Assembly: GCA_030671905.1 (NCBI GenBank) | Contig: DAOVHK010000070.1 | Location: forward strand, 1-7,580 | DNA: 7,580 nt | Origin: Clostridia bacterium | GTDB taxonomy: Bacteria; UBA6262; WVXT01 | Direction of reading: 5' to 3' | Shown here: positions 1 through 5,153 of the stretch, in pieces | Layout: each line of letters begins with the position of its first letter | Numbering within the stretch: position 1 is the first letter of the stretch | The notes under the pieces: generated by a model | Told to the model about the DNA's origin: nothing | The model's database searches: none | What the model saw: the letters and a program-made list of their open reading frames with translations, nothing else | Program-made: the position numbers and the translations under genes

Positions 1-88
1 AAATTTTATTTTACGCCCTTTTTCTCCTTTCCTCTAGAGCCAAAAACTCCTAGTGACACGGCTACTACAATGGAAAGCTCTTGTGCAA
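1..88. other. intergenic tail left of the amidohydrolase gene
   Basis: These 88 bases follow the amidohydrolase stop on the minus strand and reach the window edge. A purine-rich stretch at 14-37 (minus GGAAAGGAG) looks like a Shine-Dalgarno site, but no ATG, GTG or TTG follows at a proper distance inside the window. A short minus-strand frame between about 12 and 95 reads like a peptide with a hydrophobic middle (ELSIVVAVSLGVFG), yet it has no start of its own and is closed by a stop inside the end of the amidohydrolase gene. No terminator with a T-run is visible. Confidence 0.5.
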
Positions 89-832
89 TTAAATCTTAAG
101 TTTGAAAAGTTTTATAGCATTCTCGCCTAGAACATTTGCCAGATCCTTATCACTAAGGTTCATAGATTTATACTGGAAGATTTCCACTCCTGTGTTTTCC
201 GGGAGATCAGTTCCTAAAAGCATTCTCTCGGAGCCAATGTCGCCTACCAACCAGATTTTTTCATTGATAGAAATCCAAGAACCCTCTAAATAAACATTCT
301 TGCAAAGTTTTGCCACAATGTAAGCCTCTGTTGAATAAACATGTCCCATGCCACAATGGTAAACCACTATCGGCAAATCCGAATATGCCTGTGCCATGGG
401 TATGACATGCGATGGCAGAGCAAATGGAATTCCCGCTCCTGTATGAATCAATACCGGAACCTTATGCCTTTTTGCTGCTTCAAAGACCTTCTTTGCATCG
501 GCAGCCAGAGGATTTATCGCATGACCAATAGTATGTAATTTTATCCCCACGAAACCTTCATCTTTTATAAGTCTATCAACTTCCGCATTATATTCTTTTT
601 CGTCCTGATGGGGATTGAGACTTACAACTCCAAAAATCTTCTTGGGATACTTCTTCATAAGTTTGGCTATATCGTTATGTGTTTTCTTAACATCAGGGCA
701 GCCTGGATAAGGTTGCACAAATCCAGCATCAATTTTGTTCTTTTCTATGGTGCCCATCAGCGCTTCTTCAGGAGTGTCTAAATCAAAGACATTGCAATGT
801 CCCAAATGCAAATGAATATCTACTATTTTCAT
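89..832 (-). CDS. Amidohydrolase (amidohydrolase-2 / TIM-barrel metal-dependent hydrolase family)
   Basis: A 247-residue protein of the amidohydrolase-2 family, cytoplasmic, without signal peptide. Visible metal-site motifs in order: the N-terminal HxH (VDIHLH, H7 and H9), KLH at 98-100 on a central strand, H130 (LIHTGAG), H159 (VVYHCGMGH) and the late aspartate D209 (LLGTDLP). Length is slightly short for the family but contains all barrel landmarks. The family hydrolyses or decarboxylates small cyclic or carboxylated substrates; the substrate here is unknown. The start chosen is the ATG at 832, because minus AAAAAAGGAGAGG lies just upstream and the protein begins with the canonical strand leading to HxH. 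An in-frame GTG at 916 would add 28 residues encoded by a palindromic repeat and is not credible. It appears to be transcribed from its own promoter at 1182-1210 through a long leader. Confidence 0.9.
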   Translation of the reverse strand: MKIVDIHLHLGHCNVFDLDTPEEALMGTIEKNKIDAGFVQPYPGCPDVKKTHNDIAKLMKKYPKKIFGVVSLNPHQDEKEYNAEVDRLIKDEGFVGIKLHTIGHAINPLAADAKKVFEAAKRHKVPVLIHTGAGIPFALPSHVIPMAQAYSDLPIVVYHCGMGHVYSTEAYIVAKLCKNVYLEGSWISINEKIWLVGDIGSERMLLGTDLPENTGVEIFQYKSMNLSDKDLANVLGENAIKLFKLKI

Positions 833-851
833 TATTTTCCTCTCCTTTTTT

Positions 852-868
852 GCACGGTTAAAACCGTG
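852..868. repeat. partial copy of the GCACGGTT/AACCGTGC palindrome
   Basis: The sequence cacggtt-aa-aaccgtg (7-bp stem, 2-nt centre) repeats the palindrome found at 913-930 almost exactly; its last base differs (a instead of c). It sits about 20 nt upstream of the amidohydrolase start codon, immediately next to the ribosome binding site, so an RNA hairpin here could influence initiation. Its closeness to the complete element at 887-936 suggests a tandem or degenerate second copy. Confidence 0.75.
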
Positions 869-886
869 ACTGCAAATCCTCACTTG

Positions 887-936
887 TTGTAGGCACAGAT
901 TCAATCTGTGCTGCACGGTTAAAACCGTGCCTACAA
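887..936. repeat. 50-bp palindromic element with 10-bp terminal inverted repeats
   Basis: The ends are ttgtaggcac (887-896) and gtgcctacaa (927-936), perfect inverted repeats of each other. Inside are two nested palindromes: gcacagatt-c-aatctgtgc (893-911, perfect 9-bp stem) and gcacggtt-aa-aaccgtgc (913-930, perfect 8-bp stem). The structure is that of a short non-coding interspersed palindromic repeat (REP- or MITE-like). It encodes nothing. It lies in the leader of the amidohydrolase, where its RNA could fold into two hairpins or one longer one. Confidence 0.8.
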
Positions 937-962
937 TTGCTTAGCGTATCACTGCTATAGGC

Positions 963-971
963 ATCACCTCC
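963..971 (-). promoter_or_regulatory. orphan near-perfect Shine-Dalgarno sequence in leader
   Basis: The minus strand reads GGAGGTGAT, a nine-base complement to the usual 3' end of 16S rRNA. The ATG that overlaps it (964-962) lies only 2 nt from the GGAGG core and opens a seven-codon frame ending at 941; a GTG at 952 is 14 nt away and opens four codons. Neither is a convincing gene. It may be a leader-peptide site, a ribosome standby site, or the remains of a gene start whose coding part was lost near the repeat at 887-936. Confidence 0.4.
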
Positions 972-1181
972 AAAATCCTATAAAAAATTTAAAATTGCTG
1001 AATTTACTTCGGGATATCTCTAAATTTCTGCCAGGATGCCCTAAAGGTGTGAAATGCTGCCTAGGTCGCACAGTAAAACTCCGGTCAAGGAAATTAATTA
1101 CTGCTTTAAGGATGGTAAACTCATTACCAAGAGTTGTGAGATGAATTAAGAAATGCTTACAATTAGATAAAAACTGAAATG

Positions 1182-1210
1182 ATTTTACTAAAGCGTATCT
1201 CCCTTGTCAA
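1182..1210 (-). promoter_or_regulatory. sigma70-type promoter for the amidohydrolase transcript
   Basis: On the minus strand the -35 box is TTGACA (1210-1205, perfect consensus) and the -10 box is TAAAAT (1187-1182, one mismatch), separated by 17 nt. Transcription would start near 1175 and run leftwards to the amidohydrolase at 832, giving a leader of about 340 nt. It is the best promoter visible in the window and splits the amidohydrolase from the upstream operon. Confidence 0.75.
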
Positions 1211-1247
1211 GCACAAAATTGATTGAATAGGAATATAGCCAAGACTC

Positions 1248-1275
1248 CTTCGCTCTCCAGCCCTAAAGAGCAAAG
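1248..1275 (-). terminator. hairpin just after the YgeY-like gene (possible weak terminator)
   Basis: On the minus strand CTTTGCTCT and AGAGCGAAG form a 9-bp stem with one G-U pair and a 10-nt loop, starting 3 nt after the stop codon at 1279. No T-run follows the stem, so it is not a classical intrinsic terminator; it could protect the mRNA 3' end or act with Rho. Its position between the operon end and the new promoter at 1182-1210 fits a transcript boundary. Confidence 0.4.
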
Positions 1276-1278
1276 TGT

Positions 1279-2463
1279 TCAGGTTTTTCTATATCTTTTC
1301 ACTATTATTCCAGGTAGCACGGCATAAAACATTGCTGCCTGGACAAGCTGTTCGACCTTCACTTGCTCATCAGCCGAGTGAGCAAATCTCTCTTCTCCTG
1401 GCCCAAAAACTATGGTAGGTATCCCTTTTTCACCCATAGTGTAACTTCCATTGCTGCAGAATGGCCAGAGAAAAATTTTAGGATTCCTCTTAAAAAGAAC
1501 TTTATAAGTCTCCACACAAGAGATGACTAAAGGGTGTTCCCGCGGTAATTCCCAGGCAGTAAAGAACTTTTGCAAAATTTCCAATTTTCCGCCCTTTCCC
1601 ATAAGAGCTCTCAATTCACGTTTTACACTCTGTTCGCTCTCCTTTGTATTTGTCCTCCTGTCAAGGTAGATAGTACAATTATCAGGAATGGCATTTAAGG
1701 AAGCCTTCTCGCAGTCAATCTTGGTAACGGTTATGGTTCCTTTCCCTAAAGGAGGAGCAGAGGGAAGTCTATTGTTCAATCTTTCTATCTTCTGAATTAA
1801 TGGAGCCATTCTGTAGATGGCATTTATCCCTCTCCAGGGAGTCCCTGCATGTGCCGATTTGCCTCTCATAGAGATTTTCAGTCCAACCTTTCCTTTGTGT
1901 CCACGAATAATATTGAGACTGCTCGGTTCTGCAAGAACAACAAAATGTGGTTTAAGTCTATTTTCCTCTATTAGATATTCGATGCCTTTACCCCCAGCCG
2001 ATTCCTCTTCCACGCTGCAAGCAACATAGAGTGTATAATCTCCTTTTAAACCGAGAGCTGCCATTAATTTGCCGCCATATACGGCTGAAGCGACTCCTGC
2101 TTTATCATCACACGCTCCCCTTCCATAAATAGTTCCACTTTTATATTCCGCTCCGAAAGGGTCATGCTTCCAGTTTTTTCTATCGCCAATATCCACAGTA
2201 TCCATATGGGCATCGTATAGTATCCTGACTTTCCCCGAACCGATTCGTCCTATCACATTTCCAATGCCATCAGTGAACACTTCATCAAATCCAGCCTTTT
2301 CCATTTCTTCCTTTACTCGAAGAGCAACCTTCTCCTCTTGACCAGAAAGGCTGGGAATTCTCACTATATCTCTCAAAAAATTAACCAAACTTTTCTGGTT
2401 ATCTTTTGCTACCTGTTTTAATCTTTTTACTTCCAATTGATGCCTCCAATCGAACCTCTCCAT
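1279..2463 (-). CDS. M20 family metallohydrolase, YgeY-like (ArgE/DapE/ACY1 superfamily)
   Basis: A 394-residue cytoplasmic zinc amidohydrolase. Visible landmarks: DAHMDTVD (H86, D88) for the first metal ligand, GRGACDDKAG with bridging D119, VEEES with catalytic and metal glutamates around 153-154, the metal ligand E179 in LAEP, the dimerisation-domain histidine in SAHAGTP (H205), and a C-terminal SNGSYTMGEKGIPTIVFGPG block followed by AHSADE (H362). The NWKHDPF segment, the VASAVYGGK helix and the SNG..MG..GIP block resemble E. coli YgeY, called selenium-metabolism-linked hydrolase, more than ArgE or DapE. The substrate is unproven; deacetylase or dipeptidase activity also fits. The ATG at 2463 lacks a spaced ribosome site; a TTG at 2436 (codon 10) follows GGAGG with a 6-nt gap and may be the true start. 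It is the last gene of the 4451-1279 unit, 20 nt after the aldolase. Confidence 0.85.
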   Translation of the reverse strand: MERFDWRHQLEVKRLKQVAKDNQKSLVNFLRDIVRIPSLSGQEEKVALRVKEEMEKAGFDEVFTDGIGNVIGRIGSGKVRILYDAHMDTVDIGDRKNWKHDPFGAEYKSGTIYGRGACDDKAGVASAVYGGKLMAALGLKGDYTLYVACSVEEESAGGKGIEYLIEENRLKPHFVVLAEPSSLNIIRGHKGKVGLKISMRGKSAHAGTPWRGINAIYRMAPLIQKIERLNNRLPSAPPLGKGTITVTKIDCEKASLNAIPDNCTIYLDRRTNTKESEQSVKRELRALMGKGGKLEILQKFFTAWELPREHPLVISCVETYKVLFKRNPKIFLWPFCSNGSYTMGEKGIPTIVFGPGEERFAHSADEQVKVEQLVQAAMFYAVLPGIIVKRYRKT

Positions 2464-2467
2464 TCAC

Positions 2468-2484
2468 GCGGAGCTTTGCTCCGC
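2468..2484 (-). other. perfect hairpin between the aldolase stop and the YgeY-like start
   Basis: The stem gcggagc / gctccgc (7 bp, perfect, 3-nt loop) fills the short gap and reaches into the last base of the aldolase stop codon. The only GGAG near the ATG at 2463 lies inside the stem, 15 nt from that ATG. The hairpin could uncouple translation of the two genes or cause partial attenuation; without a T-run it is not a standard terminator. Confidence 0.5.
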
Positions 2485-3254
2485 TACTCCTCTTTTTTTA
2501 GAGGGGCAATGAGTGAACGACAGGCCCGGAAAAATATCACCGTATCTACAAGAAGAGCAATAAACTGAACGCCCAAATCGATCCATCTCTTTGCTGTCTC
2601 GACATCATCTACATATATCCCCAGGGAAAGACCTGCCTTTCTCACCTTTCCCACCACCTGTTTAATCTTTTCCGTAACCTTGGGATGGTCTATCTCACCA
2701 GGAACTCCCAGCGACTGAGAGAGGTCATAAGGTCCGACAAATATGGTATCCAGACCCTTAACCAGCAATATATCGTCGAGATTTTCTACTCCTTTCTTTC
2801 CCTCAATCTGGACAATCAAAAGAGTTTTTCTATTCGCCTGTTTAAGGTACTTCTCCTTGGGGAGGTGAGAATAGTCAGCGGCACGAGCAAATACGTCCAT
2901 TCCCCTTTCACCTAAAGGAGAAAATTTGGATAGAAATACCACCTCTTCTGCTTGTTTTCTGGTGTCCACGTGGGGAACTAAAACTCCGCTTGCTCCTGCA
3001 TCTAGCGGTCCTGAAATTGCAGATTCCGATATCTCGGGAACCCTGACTATGGAATCGATACCTCTAATTTCTGCCATTCTTATCAAATCTTCCACGCTCT
3101 CAATAGAGAGTGCGCTATGCTCCATATCCAAAATGGCAAAATCGAATCCAGCAAGGCCTACTATTTCCACCATTGCCGGATCACGAGACTTTATAAAAGG
3201 ACCGACAACAAATTCTCCTCTGTTCATCTTCTCTTTAATCGGCAAAGTGTTCAT
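2484..3254 (-). CDS. HpcH/HpaI-type class II aldolase
   Basis: A 256-residue cytoplasmic aldolase of the HpcH/HpaI (citrate lyase beta-like, phosphoenolpyruvate/pyruvate TIM barrel) family, full length. These enzymes reversibly cleave 4-hydroxy-2-oxo acids to pyruvate plus an aldehyde using a divalent metal. Visible residues: catalytic histidine H46 in DMEHS, R71 in VRVPE which binds the pyruvate carboxylate, metal ligands E151 in VQIEG and D177 in GPYDLSQSLG. The loop PLGERGMD at 113-120 and RAADY at 124-128 match the family substrate loop. The start at 3254 overlaps the MOSC stop as ATGA, with AGGGG 8 nt upstream, so the two are probably translationally coupled. The neighbours do not identify the aldehyde; sugar-acid or aromatic-acid breakdown are both possible. 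Confidence 0.9.
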   Translation of the reverse strand: MNTLPIKEKMNRGEFVVGPFIKSRDPAMVEIVGLAGFDFAILDMEHSALSIESVEDLIRMAEIRGIDSIVRVPEISESAISGPLDAGASGVLVPHVDTRKQAEEVVFLSKFSPLGERGMDVFARAADYSHLPKEKYLKQANRKTLLIVQIEGKKGVENLDDILLVKGLDTIFVGPYDLSQSLGVPGEIDHPKVTEKIKQVVGKVRKAGLSLGIYVDDVETAKRWIDLGVQFIALLVDTVIFFRACRSLIAPLKKEE

Positions 3255-3730
3255 AGGTCTTCCCCTTTAATTTCTATCGGGTCTCCCACCTTGATTTTTC
3301 CTCCCGAGATTACCTTTGCAAATAGACCTTCTTTGGGCATAATGCAATTGCCTATTAACTTTCTTATTTCACATTTAGCGTGGCACTCTTTGCCCCGTTG
3401 GGTAATTTCGATTACCGCCCGACTTCCCAACTTCAGCTTTGTTCCAATCCGCAAGCTATTAAGGTCAAAACCTCCAATGGTAATATTCTCTGCAAAATCT
3501 CCTGGACCAATCTTGAACTTCACGCTTTTACAGCGTTCGAGCTTTGCTAATCGAGTAATGAACTTTCTAATATTTTCTATTCCTAAAAGACTCACCTGCC
3601 GATGTGATAAACCGGCATGGGCATCTCCCATCAATCCCCAATTTCTCCTCAAGGTCGCCTCTCCTACAGGCTTTTTAACAGTGCCTTTCTTATCACTTCT
3701 ATTTATGGAAACGATCTTAATTCTTCTCAT
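3251..3730 (-). CDS. MOSC domain-containing protein
   Basis: A 159-residue protein that consists of a single MOSC domain (beta-strand-rich fold shared with the C-terminal part of molybdenum cofactor sulfurase). Seen in order: GLMGDAHAG (32-40), the HRQVSLL strand (43-49), GPGDFAENIT (75-84), LRIGTKLKLG (93-102), GKECHAKCEI (113-122) with C116 and C120, CIMPKEGLFAKV (129-140) and GGKIKVGD near the end. The conserved cysteines are the likely sulfur carriers. MOSC proteins are known or predicted to handle sulfur for metal cofactors, often near molybdopterin genes; no such gene is visible here, so the partner is unknown. It begins 7 nt after the radical-SAM gene, with GGGGAAAG about 10 nt upstream of the ATG, and its stop overlaps the aldolase start. 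Confidence 0.87.
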   Translation of the reverse strand: MRRIKIVSINRSDKKGTVKKPVGEATLRRNWGLMGDAHAGLSHRQVSLLGIENIRKFITRLAKLERCKSVKFKIGPGDFAENITIGGFDLNSLRIGTKLKLGSRAVIEITQRGKECHAKCEIRKLIGNCIMPKEGLFAKVISGGKIKVGDPIEIKGEDL

Positions 3731-3737
3731 TTAATTT

Positions 3738-4451
3738 CTACTTTCCCCGCACGAGACAACATCGAACATACTGAAGACAGAGCTCGCAAATCTTTTCCAA
3801 TTCTTCAATTTTGTAAGGAGATATTTTTTGGAACTCGGGATCCATTGTTTCCCGGTTGGAAAAGTTCTGCAAAGAATATTTCTTTGCTCCTTCTATTTCT
3901 CGTGCGATTTCCAGGATGTCTTCCTTGCTGTGGAGACTGGGAACCACTGTAGTTCTGAATTCGTAATCGACTCCAGAATGGATTATTAAGTTGACACTTT
4001 CTCTAACTTTTTCAAATAATTCCTTACTCTTTATCCTTGTCGATTTCTCATAGGCATTAAAATTTAAAGGCGCTTTAATGTCCATAGCTACATAACTGAC
4101 CAGCCCCATATCTATCACTCTCTGCAACATTTCTGGGAAAGCACCATTGGTATCAAGTTTTATTTCCATTCCTAAATTGCGAATTTTTTCCAGAAATTCC
4201 GGTAAATCTTCAAAAAAACAGGGTTCTCCACCGGTAAGACATATTCCATCAATCCAGTTTCGATGGTTTATTAAAAAATTGGAGATTACTTCGAAGGGGA
4301 TTGTCTCATACTGGTTGGGATTCAGGACCAGTCCTGCGTTTTGACAGTAGGGACACCTGAAATTACAATAGGGCGTATATAGAGTGGAAACGATCTTTCC
4401 ATCCCAATCAAGTAGCGAAGTTTCAATCATTCCCTTTATCAAAATTTTCAT
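3738..4451 (-). CDS. Radical SAM activase, anaerobic ribonucleotide reductase activating type (NrdG2-like)
   Basis: A 237-residue radical SAM protein. The cluster motif is CNFRCPYC (C29, C33, C36), followed by QN. Further family marks are GMIETSLLDWDGK at the N-terminus, TGGEP (73-77) for SAM binding, LDTNG (99-103), MDIKAPL (123-129) and the FRTTVVPSLHS segment. This pattern belongs to the activases that install a glycyl radical, classically on NrdD; pyruvate-formate-lyase-type activases are close relatives. No glycyl-radical partner lies in the window. The C-terminus carries four extra cysteines (CELC then CC, 222-232), which is unusual. The ATG at 4451 is chosen over an adjacent GTG at 4454; the ribosome site is weak (GAGA). 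It opens the four-gene unit that runs down to 1279. Confidence 0.85.
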   Translation of the reverse strand: MKILIKGMIETSLLDWDGKIVSTLYTPYCNFRCPYCQNAGLVLNPNQYETIPFEVISNFLINHRNWIDGICLTGGEPCFFEDLPEFLEKIRNLGMEIKLDTNGAFPEMLQRVIDMGLVSYVAMDIKAPLNFNAYEKSTRIKSKELFEKVRESVNLIIHSGVDYEFRTTVVPSLHSKEDILEIAREIEGAKKYSLQNFSNRETMDPEFQKISPYKIEELEKICELCLQYVRCCLVRGK

Positions 4452-4465
4452 CACAATTCTCTACA

Positions 4466-4476
4466 ATTATATTATA
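4466..4476 (-). promoter_or_regulatory. possible -10 region upstream of the radical SAM gene
   Basis: Two overlapping perfect TATAAT hexamers occur on the minus strand (4476-4471 and 4471-4466), 15-20 nt before the ATG at 4451. No good -35 box is found at 16-18 nt upstream; a TTGTTG lies too far away. The gap is only 35 nt, so this may be an internal promoter or merely AT-rich sequence. Confidence 0.3.
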
Positions 4477-4481
4477 TAAAG

Positions 4482-4506
4482 GATTGTTAGGGAATTTCCA
4501 ACAATC
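4482..4506 (-). terminator. hairpin overlapping the tlpA-like stop codon
   Basis: The arms gattgtt (4482-4488) and aacaatc (4500-4506) pair perfectly, and the inside can pair further as ggaa/ttcc with a 2-nt bulge. On the minus strand the stem is followed by CTTTATATAATATAATTG, which is AT-rich but not a T-run. It may be a weak terminator at the end of the redox genes or an operator next to the candidate -10 region. The right arm is inside the end of the coding sequence, and the stop codon (4487-4489) overlaps the left arm. Confidence 0.4.
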
Positions 4507-5035
4507 TTTTAACCGCCTCTTCGAAAGTGGCTTTGGATCGGTAACCAACATACTTCTTTTTGATATCGGCCTTTCTGTCGATAACAAAAGTGGTGGGAAT
4601 TCCTCTAATTCCTCCGTAATCTTGGGTAACGTTAACATTACCCAGGACTATAGGGTAATTAATTTTGTAATTTTTCGAAAATTGTTTAACCGTGCGACTA
4701 TCTCCTTTGTCCAGACTCACCCCGATGATAAGTAAACCTTCGTCTTTATATTTCTCATAGAGTTCTACAAAATCTGGAATTTCCTTGCGACAGGGAGGAC
4801 ACCAGGTAGCCCAAAAATTGAGCATAATTACTCTCCCCTTAAAGTCTGAAAGAGTTAAACTATTTCCTTCAAGGTCTGGAAGAGTGAAATCTGGGGCATC
4901 TCCCCATTCTTTCTCAGTTATTAAGACCTCTTCCATTTCTCCTATTTCTTCTATTCCCGTTTCAACCCCACAGCCTGAAGCCCAGATAACCAAAAGAACT
5001 AAAATTATCAGACCTTTTTGCAATGCTTTTTTCAT
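4487..5035 (-). CDS. TlpA/ResA-like thiol-disulfide oxidoreductase, lipoprotein
   Basis: A 182-residue protein anchored outside the cytoplasmic membrane. It starts with MKKALQKG, a hydrophobic stretch (9-18) and a lipobox ASGC with the lipidated cysteine at C22, then an acidic linker (24-45). The AhpC/TSA-like thioredoxin fold begins at APDFTLPDLEG; the active site is WCPPC (C79, C82) and the cis-proline is P147 in GIPTTFVID. TlpA/ResA proteins reduce disulfides of apocytochromes or other exported proteins and take electrons from CcdA-type carriers. CcdA, TrxA and TrxB are encoded just upstream. The WCPPC dipeptide is that of TlpA, whereas ResA usually has CEPC; both belong to one family. The ATG at 5035 is preceded by GGGGG 5 nt away. 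No c-type cytochrome gene is seen in the window, so the final substrate is open. Confidence 0.9.
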   Translation of the reverse strand: MKKALQKGLIILVLLVIWASGCGVETGIEEIGEMEEVLITEKEWGDAPDFTLPDLEGNSLTLSDFKGRVIMLNFWATWCPPCRKEIPDFVELYEKYKDEGLLIIGVSLDKGDSRTVKQFSKNYKINYPIVLGNVNVTQDYGGIRGIPTTFVIDRKADIKKKYVGYRSKATFEEAVKRLLEIP

Positions 5036-5064
5036 TTTTCCCCCATCCTTTCAGTAAAGCCTCT

Positions 5065-5113
5065 GGACTCCTTGCGAAAGCAAGGTTGATTACTTCCCTT
5101 TCGGGAGGACTCC
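5065..5113. repeat. paired small hairpins flanked by a ggactcc direct repeat
   Basis: The trxB-tlpA gap contains ggactcc at 5065-5071 and again at 5107-5113. Between and overlapping them are ccttgc-gaaa-gcaagg (5070-5085, 6-bp stem) and tccc-tttc-ggga (5095-5106, 4-bp stem). One hairpin has a GAAA loop on the plus strand and the other on the minus strand. The block resembles a compact interspersed palindromic element; as RNA it would lie in the leader of the tlpA-like gene, ending about 30 nt before its ATG. Confidence 0.55.
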
Positions 5114-5153
5114 ATATCTTTCCACGTTAAAAAATTCTTACGCGATGAGCAAA

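Larger units (their letters stand above)
833..1278. other. 446-nt intergenic region with promoter, leader and repeat
   Basis: This gap separates the YgeY-like gene from the amidohydrolase. It holds, in minus-strand order, a hairpin next to the upstream stop (1248-1275), a consensus-like promoter (1182-1210), a leader of roughly 340 nt, an orphan Shine-Dalgarno match (963-971), a palindromic repeat element (887-936) and a partial second copy of one palindrome (852-868). No convincing gene lies here. A 35-codon GTG frame (964-1071, minus) has no clear ribosome site. The stretch 1000-1175 does not match any riboswitch class that I recognise. Confidence 0.75.

Noticed and set aside
34..53. Imperfect hairpin ctagag / ctcctag downstream of the amidohydrolase
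   Set aside because: It has a short bulged stem and no T-run afterwards; too weak to call a terminator.
833..916. N-terminal extension of the amidohydrolase starting from GTG at 916
   Set aside because: The extra 28 codons are encoded by palindromic repeat sequence, and a good ribosome site directly precedes the ATG at 832.
964..1071. Minus-strand GTG frame of 35 codons in the leader, ending as TGATG
   Set aside because: No clear ribosome site precedes it and its translation shows no family that I recognise; too short to support as a gene.
1279..2463. Assignment of the M20 protein as ArgE or DapE
   Set aside because: The core motifs are shared by the whole superfamily; the middle and C-terminal blocks look more YgeY-like and no arginine or lysine pathway genes are nearby.
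3117..3734. Plus-strand open frame of 205 codons opposite the MOSC and aldolase genes
   Set aside because: It is antisense to two well-supported genes with clear family motifs, has no recognisable domain and no ribosome site, and is best explained as a shadow of their codon use.
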